A stretch of 64,000 nucleotides of DNA from an uncultured Roseateles sp. (GTDB taxonomy: Bacteria > Pseudomonadota > Gammaproteobacteria > Burkholderiales > Burkholderiaceae_C). Shown here in pieces: positions 19,456 through 27,260 of the stretch. Position 1 is the stretch's first letter; each line of letters starts with the position of its first letter. The stretch is from positions 186,001 to 250,000 of the forward strand of contig NZ_CAJYPS010000023.1 of assembly GCF_913777145.1 (NCBI RefSeq), given 5' to 3'. Made by a program: the position numbers and the translations under genes. The notes beneath the pieces are model-generated. The model saw only the letters and a program-made list of their open reading frames with translations. It was not told the DNA's origin and searched no databases.

Positions 19456-19808
19456 TCCCCATGGAGGCGCTGGCGGCCGACTGGATTGCCGAGCACCCCG
19501 AGTACCACGAGGAGCTGGCCGACGAGGCCGGCGCGCTGGAGAAGGTCTACACGGTGGAGGAAGGGCGCACCAACCCCTTCCTGCACCTGTCCATGCACCT
19601 GACCATCACCGAGCAGCATGCGATCGACCAGCCCAGCGGCATACGCCAGGCCATAGACCTGCTGGCCGCGCGGCGCAATTCGCGCCACGAGGCCCACCAT
19701 GTGGCGATGGACGCGCTGGGCGAGATGATCTGGGCCTCGCAGCGCAGCGGCCTGCCGCCGGACGGTCATGTCTATCTCGACAAGGTGCGCCAGGCGGCGA
19801 CGCGCTGA
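19377..19808 (+). CDS. DUF1841 family protein
   Basis: A 143-residue cytosolic protein matching DUF1841, a family of unknown function found in beta- and gammaproteobacteria. Conserved parts are QLEVRRFFCATYRKWR, LEALAADWIAEHPEYH, RTNPFLHLSMHLTITEQ and the C-terminal DALGEMIWASQRSG. The ATG at 19377 gives MFAPSQLEV, the family N-terminus; the open frame upstream is a shadow of the PEP-CTERM gene. The gene ends at a strong terminator. Confidence 0.85.
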   Translation: MFAPSQLEVRRFFCATYRKWRDGAPLIPMEALAADWIAEHPEYHEELADEAGALEKVYTVEEGRTNPFLHLSMHLTITEQHAIDQPSGIRQAIDLLAARRNSRHEAHHVAMDALGEMIWASQRSGLPPDGHVYLDKVRQAATR

Positions 19809-19827
19809 CACCGGGACACTGATAAGC

Positions 19828-19853
19828 AAAAAGCCACCCGAGGGTGGCTTTTT
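19828..19853. terminator. Bidirectional intrinsic terminator between DUF1841 gene and flgN
   Basis: AAAAAGCCACCC and GGGTGGCTTTTT form a perfect 12-base stem around GA, with A- and T-runs on both sides. It can serve both the rightward DUF1841 gene and the leftward flgAMN genes. Confidence 0.92.
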
Positions 19854-19868
19854 CGTGCGCTAGGCGAC

Positions 19869-20258
19869 TCAGGCCTGCAGGCTGCTGGCACCCAGGCCAC
19901 GGCGCTCGGGCTTGCCGCCGGCGCCATACAGACCCGTAGGCTCACTGGGGATCAGCACCTCCAGCGCGCGGTCCAGCGACGCATTGCCGCGCGCCAGCGT
20001 CTCGCGCTGGGCGGCCAGCAGGCCTCCGGCACGCACCAGGCGGTGGCGCAGCGTGGCCGGCAGGCTGCCCTGGCGGGCGGCCTCGCCAAAAGCCTGGACC
20101 GCAAGCGCCAGCAGCTGGTGCAGCTCGGACGCATGCTGCTCAATCAAAGCCGGATCCCGGCTGGCCAGTGCATCGCCCAGCTGCTTCAGGCAGGCCTCGA
20201 CCGCCAGCAGCGGCTGTTCAAGTTCGGGCTTCAGCGCGGGGACCGGGGCGGTGCTCAT
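19869..20258 (-). CDS. flgN: FlgN-like flagellar export chaperone
   Basis: A 129-residue mostly helical protein. FlgN binds the hook-filament junction proteins FlgK and FlgL before export. Sequence similarity is modest, as is usual for this family: LEQPLLAVEACLKQLGDAL, a helix of Leu/Gln/Glu heptads, and AQRETLARGNASLDRALEVL near the end. The call rests largely on its position four bases after flgM. It ends near the terminator at 19828. Confidence 0.8.
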   Translation of the reverse strand: MSTAPVPALKPELEQPLLAVEACLKQLGDALASRDPALIEQHASELHQLLALAVQAFGEAARQGSLPATLRHRLVRAGGLLAAQRETLARGNASLDRALEVLIPSEPTGLYGAGGKPERRGLGASSLQA

Positions 20259-20262
20259 GGTG

Positions 20263-20586
20263 TCAGTGCTTGTTGTTGCGTGCGCTCAGCAATTCTTGCG
20301 CATTTGCGACGAGTTTGTCGGCGATCGCGTTCGCGTTGACCGTGAACTTCCCCTCGCTGATGGCGCGGGAGATGCGTTCGACCTTGGCGGCGTCGAAGCT
20401 GCCGTCGCCAGCGGCCGGGCTGCTGGCGAGTTGGGCGGCGGTGCTGGACAGCGCCACCTGGGCGCTGGGCGTGGGCGTGCCGGCCGAGGTGGTGACGGCC
20501 TTGGCCGACGCCTCCGCCTTGCGGCCGGAAGCCGTGTCAGCCTTGGCGGGGCTGACGCTGGCGTCGGGGCTGTTACCGATCTTCAT
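20263..20586 (-). CDS. flgM: Anti-sigma-28 factor FlgM
   Basis: FlgM holds FliA inactive until the hook-basal body is complete and is then exported. The 107 residues begin MKIGNSP and end in the sigma-binding region (about 68-105) with VERISRAISEGKFTVNANAIADKL, typical of the family. The N-terminal half is a disordered Ala/Ser/Thr-rich stretch, as expected for an exported factor. The start is the ATG at 20584-20586. A FliA-type promoter lies 52 bases upstream, so FlgM is made in a feedback loop. Confidence 0.93.
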   Translation of the reverse strand: MKIGNSPDASVSPAKADTASGRKAEASAKAVTTSAGTPTPSAQVALSSTAAQLASSPAAGDGSFDAAKVERISRAISEGKFTVNANAIADKLVANAQELLSARNNKH

Positions 20587-20637
20587 GGGGTTCTCCAAGC
20601 TGCGGAGCGGGCGTTCCAAGTATGAGAGTTTCCAGCT

Positions 20638-20664
20638 GTATCGGCCGTTCGCAGCGGAACTTGA
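20638..20664 (-). promoter_or_regulatory. FliA (sigma-28) promoter for flgM-flgN
   Basis: Read on the minus strand: TCAAGTTC, 11 bases, GCCGATAC. The sigma-28 consensus of enteric bacteria is TAAAGTTT-N11-GCCGATAA, so spacing and both boxes agree well (6 of 8 and 7 of 8). It lies between flgA and flgM, the expected place. Confidence 0.86.
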
Positions 20665-20706
20665 ATCCGAAAAGGCGGCTTATTCCAGGCTTTCGTCGCG
20701 GATTGA

Positions 20707-21411
20707 TCACAGCAGCAGCTCCACGCGACGCTCGCCAACCGCCCGTCCGGCGGCCACCCGGCCACTCTCGAAGCGTACCTTGACCTCCTGCCCCTCGATG
20801 CCCGGCCCCATCGCCTGGGCCTCGGACTGGATGGAGAAGCCCTCGCCGGAAGCCAGCACCTGCACCGTTTCGCCGGCCGCAAACCACTGGCGCGCCTTCA
20901 GCGCCGGCTGGCGCACCGCCTCGCCGGCCGCCAGTGGCCGGGCCAGCACGCGGCCCAGCAGCTGGGCCGGGTCGGTGAAGACCGCGCCGGCCTGGCCCGC
21001 GATGTCGATTTCGGCCTCGGCCAGCTGTTCTTGAGCCAATTCCGTGCCCGCGGGCAGCGCGCCGGCCGCGACCAGCGCCTTCGCATAGACCGCGACGCGC
21101 ACCGGCAGCGAGATATTCCAGCGCGAAGGGCCGTCCACGCAGCGCAGGCCGATGCGGCTGCGCCCCCAGGCCGACAGGCCCGGTGGCAGGTAGGGCTGGA
21201 CCACGCGGCAGGGTGCGAGCCTGAGGCGCGGGTCCGGCGCGCCGACCTCGACGCTGACCCTGGCCTGCGGCGGCGCGGCCACGCGCGCGGCCTCCTCGGC
21301 CAGCGCACGCACGCGCGCCTGCACCGCCGGGTCCAGCGGGCCGCTCTGCGCCCAAGCGGGCGGCAGGGCCGCCAGCAGGCCGCAGACAAGCAGGGCAAGG
21401 GTGCGAAGCAT
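20707..21411 (-). CDS. flgA: Flagellar P-ring assembly protein FlgA
   Basis: FlgA is the periplasmic chaperone for the P ring formed by FlgI. The 234-residue protein has a signal peptide (LLAALPPAWA, cleavage near 22) and the C-terminal SAF-like domain with LAQEQLAEAEID, QPALKARQWFAAGETVQV and the closing SGRVAAGRAVGERRVELLL. The ATG is at 21409-21411. It diverges from flgB across 142 bases and is the head of the leftward flgA-flgM-flgN group. Confidence 0.92.
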   Translation of the reverse strand: MLRTLALLVCGLLAALPPAWAQSGPLDPAVQARVRALAEEAARVAAPPQARVSVEVGAPDPRLRLAPCRVVQPYLPPGLSAWGRSRIGLRCVDGPSRWNISLPVRVAVYAKALVAAGALPAGTELAQEQLAEAEIDIAGQAGAVFTDPAQLLGRVLARPLAAGEAVRQPALKARQWFAAGETVQVLASGEGFSIQSEAQAMGPGIEGQEVKVRFESGRVAAGRAVGERRVELLL

Positions 21412-21553
21412 GGCCGTCACTCTAGGCAGACCGCCCCGCGCACTGGCTCGGAATTGCGGGGCTTTGCTGCCGCTAATCGCGCTCATGTTTGGCGGGCCGG
21501 TGCAGACAATTTGTGCCAAAGCCGCCCCGGCTGTCTCCTTCAAGGGGCTCAGG

Positions 21554-21967
21554 ATGCTGAACCGACTCACCGACACGCTGAACTTCCAGGCCCAGGCGCT
21601 CACGCTGAGGTCCGAACGCCAGCGCGTGCTGGCCAGCAATATCGCAAACGCCGACACACCGGGCTTCAAGGCGCGCGACATCGACTTCCCCCGCGCCCTG
21701 CGCGAGGCCACCGGCGAGATCGCCACGGCCGGCGCGATGACCACCACCCAGGTGGGCCACCTCGCGCCGCTGGCCGGTGCGCTGTCGGAGTCCAACAAGG
21801 AATACGCGCTGCAGGCCCAGACCAATCTGGACAGCAACGGCGTGGACATGGACCGCGAGCGCGCCAGCTTCGCGGACAACACCGTGAAGTACGAGGCCAC
21901 GCTGCGCTTCATCAACGGCAGCGTGCGCACCGCGCTGGACGCGATGAAGCCGCACACCGCGGCCTGA
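21554..21967 (+). CDS. flgB: Flagellar proximal rod protein FlgB
   Basis: FlgB forms the first part of the rod with FlgC and FlgF. The 137 residues carry the rod/hook N-terminal signature RQRVLASNIANADTPGFKARDID (residues 23-45) and the C-terminal helix KYEATLRFINGSVRTAL. The frame extends upstream, but the ATG at 21554, with AGGGGCTCAGG before it, gives the family N-terminus MLNRLTD. It heads the rightward flg operon. I see no clear sigma-54 or sigma-28 promoter in the 142-base gap to flgA. Confidence 0.95.
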   Translation: MLNRLTDTLNFQAQALTLRSERQRVLASNIANADTPGFKARDIDFPRALREATGEIATAGAMTTTQVGHLAPLAGALSESNKEYALQAQTNLDSNGVDMDRERASFADNTVKYEATLRFINGSVRTALDAMKPHTAA

Positions 21968-21981
21968 GCGAGGACTGAGCC

Positions 21982-22398
21982 ATGTCGATGTTCCAGATCT
22001 TCTCGGTGTCGGGCAGTGCGGTCAGCGCGCAGAGCCAGCGCCTCAACGTGGTGGCCAGCAACCTGGCCAACGTGGACACCGTGGCCGGCCCGGACGGCTC
22101 GGTCTACAAGGCGCGCCAGGTGGTGTTCCAGACCCAGCTGGTGGGCGCCAGCGAGGACAGCGGCAGCGCCGGCGTGAAGGTCAGCGCGGTCACCGAGGAC
22201 CAGACGCCCGGTCGCCGCGTGCTGGACCCACGCCACCCGCAGGCCGACGCCCAGGGCTATGTGACCTATTCCAACGTGAACCCGGTCGAGGAGATGGTCA
22301 ACATGATCTCGGCCTCGCGCTCCTACCAGAACAACATCGAGGTGATGAGCACGGCCAAGAGCCTGCTGCTCAAGACCTTGCAAATGGGCCAGTCCTGA
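21982..22398 (+). CDS. flgC: Flagellar proximal rod protein FlgC
   Basis: A 138-residue rod subunit with SQRLNVVASNLANVDTV (about 18-34), GYVTYSNVNPVEEMVNMISA and the C-terminal SRSYQNNIEVMSTAKSLLLK, all diagnostic for FlgC. It starts 14 bases after flgB with GAGGAC as ribosome-binding site and is exported by the flagellar type III apparatus. Confidence 0.96.
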   Translation: MSMFQIFSVSGSAVSAQSQRLNVVASNLANVDTVAGPDGSVYKARQVVFQTQLVGASEDSGSAGVKVSAVTEDQTPGRRVLDPRHPQADAQGYVTYSNVNPVEEMVNMISASRSYQNNIEVMSTAKSLLLKTLQMGQS

Positions 22399-22421
22399 CT
22401 GGTTCCGCCTGAAAGGCCGTC

Positions 22422-23087
22422 ATGGACTTCTCCGTTCTCAACCAGCCCAGCACCTCGGGCACCAGCGGCAGCAGCAGCTCGTCGACCAAGACCGCGGCCC
22501 AGAACGCGCAGGACACGCAAGATCGCTTCCTGAAGCTGCTGGTCGCGCAGATGAACAACCAGGACCCGCTGAATCCCATGGACAACGCGCAGGTCACCAG
22601 CCAGATGGCGCAGATTCAGCAGGTCACCGCACTGTCAGGGCTGGACACCAGCATCAAGAGCCTGGGCGGCCAGTTGGGCCAGCTGCAGGCGCTGCAGTCC
22701 ATCTCGCTGGTGGGCCGCGACGTGTCGGTGCCCGGCGACAAGCTGATGGTGGCCGACGGCCAGACCGGCGCCAGCTACTCGCTGGATGCCAAGGCCAGCA
22801 ACGTGAAGCTGGAGATCCTGGGCCCGGGTGGCGGCGTGATCGACACGGTGCAGCTGGGCGCTCAGAACGCCGGCCGCCAGTCCTTCACCTGGGATGCCAC
22901 CAACAAGGTATCCGACGGCACGCAGCTGAGCTACCGCATCACGGCGACCAATGGCTCGACCGCGGTCACCAGCACCACCTATATGCACGACAAGGTCGAC
23001 TCCGTGTTCAGCCTGGACGGCACGCTCAAGCTGCAGCTGGAGCGCCTGGGCACCGTGGACTACACCTCGGTCGCCGCCGTCGACTGA
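22422..23087 (+). CDS. flgD: Hook capping protein FlgD
   Basis: FlgD is the scaffold at the tip of the growing hook. The 221 residues show the export/cap segment QDRFLKLLVAQMNNQDPLNPMDNAQ (about 30-54), followed by a Tudor/FnIII-like C-terminal region with GQTGASYSLDA and DATNKVSDGTQLSYRI. The Ser/Thr-rich N-terminus is disordered. It starts 23 bases after flgC. Confidence 0.95.
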   Translation: MDFSVLNQPSTSGTSGSSSSSTKTAAQNAQDTQDRFLKLLVAQMNNQDPLNPMDNAQVTSQMAQIQQVTALSGLDTSIKSLGGQLGQLQALQSISLVGRDVSVPGDKLMVADGQTGASYSLDAKASNVKLEILGPGGGVIDTVQLGAQNAGRQSFTWDATNKVSDGTQLSYRITATNGSTAVTSTTYMHDKVDSVFSLDGTLKLQLERLGTVDYTSVAAVD

Positions 23088-23117
23088 TCTCCCCCGCACC
23101 GCAGCAAGGACTCCTCC

Positions 23118-24434
23118 ATGAGCTTCCAGCAAGGCCTCTCCGGGCTGAATGCCTCGTCCAAGAACCTGGACGTCATCGGCAACAACATCGCCAACTCCAG
23201 CACCTATGGCGCCAAGTCCTCGCGGGCCGAGTTCGGCGACGTCTATGCGTCGGCGCTGAACGGCGCGGGGCTGAACCAGATCGGCATAGGCACCACGCTG
23301 CAGGCCGTGGCCCAGCAGTTCACGCAGGGCAATATCTCGACCACCGAGAACCCCATGGACCTGGCGATCAACGGCGGCGGCTTCTTCCAGCTGACCGACG
23401 GCGCCAACCCGCCCTTCTACAGCCGCAACGGCCAGTTCAAGGTGGACAGCTCGGGCTTCATCGTGAACAACGAAGGCCTCAAGCTGATGGGCTACCCGGC
23501 GTCGGGCACCGGCGTGATCCAGCCCGGCACCGCCCAGCCGCTGCAGCTGCCCACCGGCGTGATCGCCCCGGCCGTGACCACCAAGATCGACGTGGAGCTG
23601 AACCTGGACTCGCGCGTCAAGGTCACCGCGCCCGAGGCCGGCACCGCCACCGGCATCGACCTGCGCGACAGCACGACCTACAACAACGCGACCAGCATGA
23701 CGGTCTACGACGCCAAGGGCCAGGACGTCGCACTGACCTTCTACTTCCAGAAGGCCGCCCCCGCCGATGACGGCAGCGACACCTGGTATGTGTACGCCAC
23801 CGCCAACGGTGCGCCCTTCGACACCGACTCCGACGGCAACGCGATCTCGCTGGACGACAACGGCAACCCGACGACGCCCTACACCACGCTGACCTTCCCG
23901 CCCAACGGCGGCAAGCCCACGCTGCCCACCGGCGCCATCAACATGGACGTGCCGGCCGGCGTCAGCGCCCGCGGCAACACCACGCTGCCCATCCCCGGCA
24001 TCAGCTTCAACATCTCGTCCGCCACCGAGAACGGCAGCAGCTTCGCGGTCACCAAGCTGGACCCGGACGGCTACGCACCGGGTCAGCTGGTGGGCATTCA
24101 GGTGGACAGCAAGGGCATTGTTCAGGCCCGCTATTCCAACGGCGAGAGCAAGCCGGCCGGCCAGGTCGAGCTGGCCAACTTCCGCAACCCCCAGGGCCTG
24201 CAGGCGCTGGGCGGCAATGTGTGGACCCGCACCGCCGCATCCGGCCAGCCCACGGTGGGCGTGCCGGGCGACGGCACCATGGGCGCGCTGCAGTCCGGCG
24301 CGCTGGAAGAAAGCAATGTGGACATCACGGCCGAGCTGGTCGCGATGGTGACCGCGCAGCGGGCCTACCAGGCCAATGCGCAGACCATCAAGACGCAGGA
24401 CCAGGTGCTGCAGACCATCGTGAACCTGAGGTGA
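23118..24434 (+). CDS. flgE: Flagellar hook protein FlgE
   Basis: FlgE polymerises into the universal joint of the flagellum. The 438 residues start MSFQQGLSGLNASSKNLDV with IGNNIANSSTYGAKSSRAEF and end in DITAELVAMVTAQRAYQANAQ and VLQTIVNLR, the two coiled-coil termini of the family. The variable middle (about 150-330) forms the outer domains. The ATG follows AAGGACTCCTCC. It is slightly longer than Salmonella FlgE (403). Confidence 0.96.
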   Translation: MSFQQGLSGLNASSKNLDVIGNNIANSSTYGAKSSRAEFGDVYASALNGAGLNQIGIGTTLQAVAQQFTQGNISTTENPMDLAINGGGFFQLTDGANPPFYSRNGQFKVDSSGFIVNNEGLKLMGYPASGTGVIQPGTAQPLQLPTGVIAPAVTTKIDVELNLDSRVKVTAPEAGTATGIDLRDSTTYNNATSMTVYDAKGQDVALTFYFQKAAPADDGSDTWYVYATANGAPFDTDSDGNAISLDDNGNPTTPYTTLTFPPNGGKPTLPTGAINMDVPAGVSARGNTTLPIPGISFNISSATENGSSFAVTKLDPDGYAPGQLVGIQVDSKGIVQARYSNGESKPAGQVELANFRNPQGLQALGGNVWTRTAASGQPTVGVPGDGTMGALQSGALEESNVDITAELVAMVTAQRAYQANAQTIKTQDQVLQTIVNLR

Positions 24435-24564
24435 TGGACCACGCCCGTAGCGCCATCGGCACGCCCGCCAAGGAGCGCGCCACCTGGGACCCGGCCCGGC
24501 CGGTTCCACGGCGGCCGCTTGAGAGGGCGCGGCGCTGGCGCGCGCACCGCAACCAGGAGTTGGC
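24435..24564. repeat. flgE-flgF spacer with a decayed copy of the hairpin repeat
   Basis: The 130-base spacer holds GGCCCGGCCGGTTCCACGGC followed by GGCCGCTTGAGAGGGCGCGG, a shortened match to the middle and right parts of the repeats near 26880 and 27073. The core hairpin GGCGAAGCC is lost. This is the weakest copy. Confidence 0.45.
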
Positions 24565-25290
24565 ATGGACCGCATGATCTACCTGTCCATGGCCGGCGCG
24601 AAGGCGGCCATGCAGCGGCAGGACGTGCTCTCGCACAACCTGGCCAACGTGACGACCAATGGCTTTCGCGCCGAGCTGCAGGCCTTCCGCGCGGTGCCGG
24701 TGCGCGGCGACGGTGCATCCACGCGCGCCTATGCGCTGGAGACCTCCATAGGCTACAGCGACGCCCAGGGCCCGCTGACCTCCACCGGCCGCAACCTCGA
24801 CATCGCGATGCAGGGCAATGCCTGGCTGGCGGTGCAGGCGGACGACGGCACCGAGGCCTACACGCGGGCCGGGTCGCTGGACGTGAACGCTGACGGCATC
24901 CTGGTGATGCGCAACGGCCGCCAGGTCAATGGCGATGGCGGCGCGATCAATGTGCCGCCCAACAGCCAGCTGCAAATCGGCAGCGACGGCACGGTCACCG
25001 CCACCGCGCCCAACCAGCGGCCCACGCCCATAGGCCGGCTCAAGCTGGTCACGCCCGAAGGCCCCATGACCCGCGGTGACGACGGCCTGTTCCGCGGCCC
25101 CGATGGTGACCTCGCCGCCGACCCGGCCGCGCGCCTGCAGGACGGCGCGCTGGAGGGCTCCAACGTGAGCCCGGTGGAGACCATGGTCGAGATGATCGCC
25201 GCGGCCCGCCAGTTCGAGCAGCAGATGAAGCTGCTGCAGATTGCCCAGACCCAGGGCCAGCAATCGGCCAAGCTGCTCGGCAGCACCTGA
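24565..25290 (+). CDS. flgF: Flagellar proximal rod protein FlgF
   Basis: A 241-residue rod protein. The N-terminal motif QDVLSHNLANVTTNGFRAEL (about 22-41), the central GRNLDIAMQGNAWLAVQ and the C-terminal LEGSNVSPVETMVEMIAAARQFE are diagnostic for FlgF/FlgG, and the length fits FlgF. The start MDRMIYLSMAGAKAAM is typical. The 130-base spacer before it is unusually long for this operon and contains a decayed repeat. Confidence 0.95.
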   Translation: MDRMIYLSMAGAKAAMQRQDVLSHNLANVTTNGFRAELQAFRAVPVRGDGASTRAYALETSIGYSDAQGPLTSTGRNLDIAMQGNAWLAVQADDGTEAYTRAGSLDVNADGILVMRNGRQVNGDGGAINVPPNSQLQIGSDGTVTATAPNQRPTPIGRLKLVTPEGPMTRGDDGLFRGPDGDLAADPAARLQDGALEGSNVSPVETMVEMIAAARQFEQQMKLLQIAQTQGQQSAKLLGST

Positions 25291-25311
25291 CCCCCGAAAA
25301 GGAAGCCCGCC

Positions 25312-26094
25312 ATGATGCGCTCGCTCTGGATTGCCAAGACCGGCATGGAAGGCCAGCAGACCCAGCTGGACGCGATCTCCAACAACCTCGCCAACGTGGC
25401 CACCAACGGCTACAAGCGCTCGCACGCGATCTTCGAGGACCTGATCTACCAGACGCTGCGCCAGAGCGGCGCCAACTCCACCGAGCAGACCCAGCTGCCC
25501 ACCGGCCTGCAGATCGGCCTGGGCGTGCGGCCGGTGGCCACCGCGCGCATCTACACGCAGGGCAACCTGCAGCAGACCGGCAACAACATGGACCTGGCCA
25601 TCAAGGGCGACGGCTTCTTCCAGATCCAGATGCCGGACGGCACCACCGCCTACACCCGCGACGGCTCCTTCCAGCGCGACGCCAACGGCCAGATGGTCAC
25701 CAACAACGGCTACACGCTGCTGCCCGGCATCACCGTGCCCAATAACGCGCTGACGCTGACCGTGGGCAATGACGGCACGGTGTCCGTGACCGTGCCGGGC
25801 CAGGTCGCGCCGCAGCAGATCGGTCAGATCCAGATCGCGAACTTCGTGAACCCGGCCGGCCTGGAGGCCAAGGGCCAGAACCTGTTCACCGAGACCGCCG
25901 CTTCCGGCACGCCCAACACCGGCGCACCCAATGCCAATGGGCTGGGCGCGATACAGCAGGGGTTTGTCGAGACCTCCAACGTCAATGTGGTGGAGGAACT
26001 GGTGCAGATGATCCAGACCCAGCGCGCCTACGAGCTGAACTCCAAGGCGGTGCAGACCTCGGATCAGATGCTGCAAAAGCTCGCGCAGATCTAA
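25312..26094 (+). CDS. flgG: Flagellar distal rod protein FlgG
   Basis: A 260-residue distal rod subunit. It has [62 protein letters not shown] and the C-terminal [21 protein letters not shown], all FlgG hallmarks, and the length equals that of Salmonella FlgG. It starts 21 bases after flgF with GGAAG as ribosome-binding site. Confidence 0.97.
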   Translation: MMRSLWIAKTGMEGQQTQLDAISNNLANVATNGYKRSHAIFEDLIYQTLRQSGANSTEQTQLPTGLQIGLGVRPVATARIYTQGNLQQTGNNMDLAIKGDGFFQIQMPDGTTAYTRDGSFQRDANGQMVTNNGYTLLPGITVPNNALTLTVGNDGTVSVTVPGQVAPQQIGQIQIANFVNPAGLEAKGQNLFTETAASGTPNTGAPNANGLGAIQQGFVETSNVNVVEELVQMIQTQRAYELNSKAVQTSDQMLQKLAQI

Positions 26095-26097
26095 GCC

Positions 26098-26175
26098 CAC
26101 CCCCTCCCCTCAAGGGCGCAGCCGGCGGCCCGGCAAAGCCGGTTCCGCAGCTGCCGCTGGAGGGGCGGCCAACTG
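26098..26175. repeat. Hairpin-rich dispersed repeat, copy B (flgG-flgH spacer)
   Basis: The spacer holds CACCCCCTCCCCTCAAGGGCGCAG..., GGCCCGGCAAAGCCGGTTCC and GCTGGAGGGGCGG, in the same order as the copies around 26880 and 27073. The GCCCCCTCGAGGGGGC block is degenerate here. The CCGGCAAAGCCGG stem is intact. Confidence 0.62.
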
Positions 26176-26202
26176 CGTGGCCTGACCCATGGAGAAGTGA
26201 TC

Positions 26203-26874
26203 ATGAAAGCCTTCGTCGCCCTCGCAACCCTGGGTGCCCTGCTCGCGGGCTGTGCCACGCCCTACCCCGAGCCGCGCGTGGAGCTCAGCAACACGCCGGT
26301 GGTGCGGCTGCCTGCGGTGGACGCCGGCGCGCCGACCAACGGCTCCATCTTCCAGGCCGCCAACTACCGGCCGCTGTTCGAGGACAACCGCGCCCGCCTG
26401 GTGGGCGACACGCTGACCATCAACATCGTGGAGCGCGTGTCCGCCACACAGACCAGCACCAGCGAGCTGTCCAAGACCGGCTCGCTCAGCGCCGGCGTGA
26501 CCGCGCTGCCCGGCATCTCCACCAATTCCTTCGGCCGCGCCAGCGCCGCGGCCACCTCGGCCAACGACAACAAGGGCAAGGGCAGCAACCAGAACACCAA
26601 CGACTTCAGCGGCACCATCACCGCGGTGGTCACCGCCGTGCTCCCCAACGGCCACCTGATGATCAGCGGCGAGAAGCAGATCGGCGTGAACCACAACGTG
26701 GACGTGCTGCGCTTCTCGGGCCAGGTGGACCCGCGCGCCATCGGCCAGGGCAACAGCGTGCCCTCGGCCTCGGTGGCCAATGTGCGCATCGAGCAGCGCG
26801 GCCGCGGTGCGACGTCCGATGCCCACGCGGTGGGCTGGCTGTCGCGCTTCTTCCTGAATCTGGCCCCGAGTTGA
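26203..26874 (+). CDS. flgH: Flagellar L-ring lipoprotein FlgH
   Basis: FlgH forms the outer-membrane L ring. The 223-residue precursor has a lipoprotein signal with lipobox LLAGC (Cys near 18). FlgH motifs follow: PTNGSIFQAANYRPLFEDNR, VGDTLTINIVERVSA, NGHLMISGEKQIGVN and FSGQVDPRAIGQGNSVPS. The ATG at 26203 has GGAGAA eight bases upstream; a GTG at 26197 would add two residues. flgI does not follow directly, which is unusual (see 26874-30877). Confidence 0.95.
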   Translation: MKAFVALATLGALLAGCATPYPEPRVELSNTPVVRLPAVDAGAPTNGSIFQAANYRPLFEDNRARLVGDTLTINIVERVSATQTSTSELSKTGSLSAGVTALPGISTNSFGRASAAATSANDNKGKGSNQNTNDFSGTITAVVTAVLPNGHLMISGEKQIGVNHNVDVLRFSGQVDPRAIGQGNSVPSASVANVRIEQRGRGATSDAHAVGWLSRFFLNLAPS

Positions 26875-27066
26875 TCAGACCACCCCCTACGGCCTGACGG
26901 CCGCCCCCTCGAGGGGGCACTGCCGGTGGCCCGGCGAAGCCGGTTCCACGGCAGTCGCTGGAGGGGGCGCGGGCTGCGCCGCGCCAGATCAGTTGGGTGT
27001 GGCAGGCGCACGCGTCTTGCTGGCCAGAAAGTCCAGCGCGAGGTGGCCAGCGCGCGCATGCCGACC
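26874..27066. repeat. Tandem duplication, copy 1 (hairpin repeat plus a remnant of the M20 gene end)
   Basis: About 193 bases beginning ATCAGACCACCCCCTACGG, repeated almost perfectly at 27067-27260. It includes the palindrome GCCCCCTCGAGGGGGC (26903-26918), the CCGGCGAAGCCGG hairpin and ACTGCCG/CGGCAGT outer arms. After that come about 75 bases that copy the 3' end of the M20 amidohydrolase gene but are no longer part of it. The copy starts on the last base of the flgH stop codon. Confidence 0.93.
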
Positions 27067-27260
27067 ATCAGACCACCCCCTACGGCCTGACGGCCGCCCC
27101 CTCGAGGGGGCACTGCCGATGGCCCGGCGAAGCCGGTTCCACGGCAGTCGCTGGAGGGGGCGCGGGCTGCGCCGCGCCAGATCAGTTGGGTGTGGCGGGC
27201 GCACGCGCCTTGCTGGCCAGAAAGTCCAGCGCGAGGTGGGCCAGCGCGCGCATGCCGACC
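27067..27260. repeat. Tandem duplication, copy 2 (includes the true 3' end of the M20 gene)
   Basis: The second copy, 194 bases, differs from copy 1 by a handful of substitutions and one added G. Its last 79 bases are the real C-terminal coding end of the amidohydrolase (stop at 27182-27184 on the minus strand). The palindrome GCCCCCTCGAGGGGGC recurs at 27096-27111. Confidence 0.93.

Noticed and set aside
21412..21553. Sigma-54 promoter for flgB
   Set aside because: GG and GC dinucleotides such as TGGCTCGGAATTGC are spaced nine rather than ten bases apart, so the -24/-12 geometry fails.
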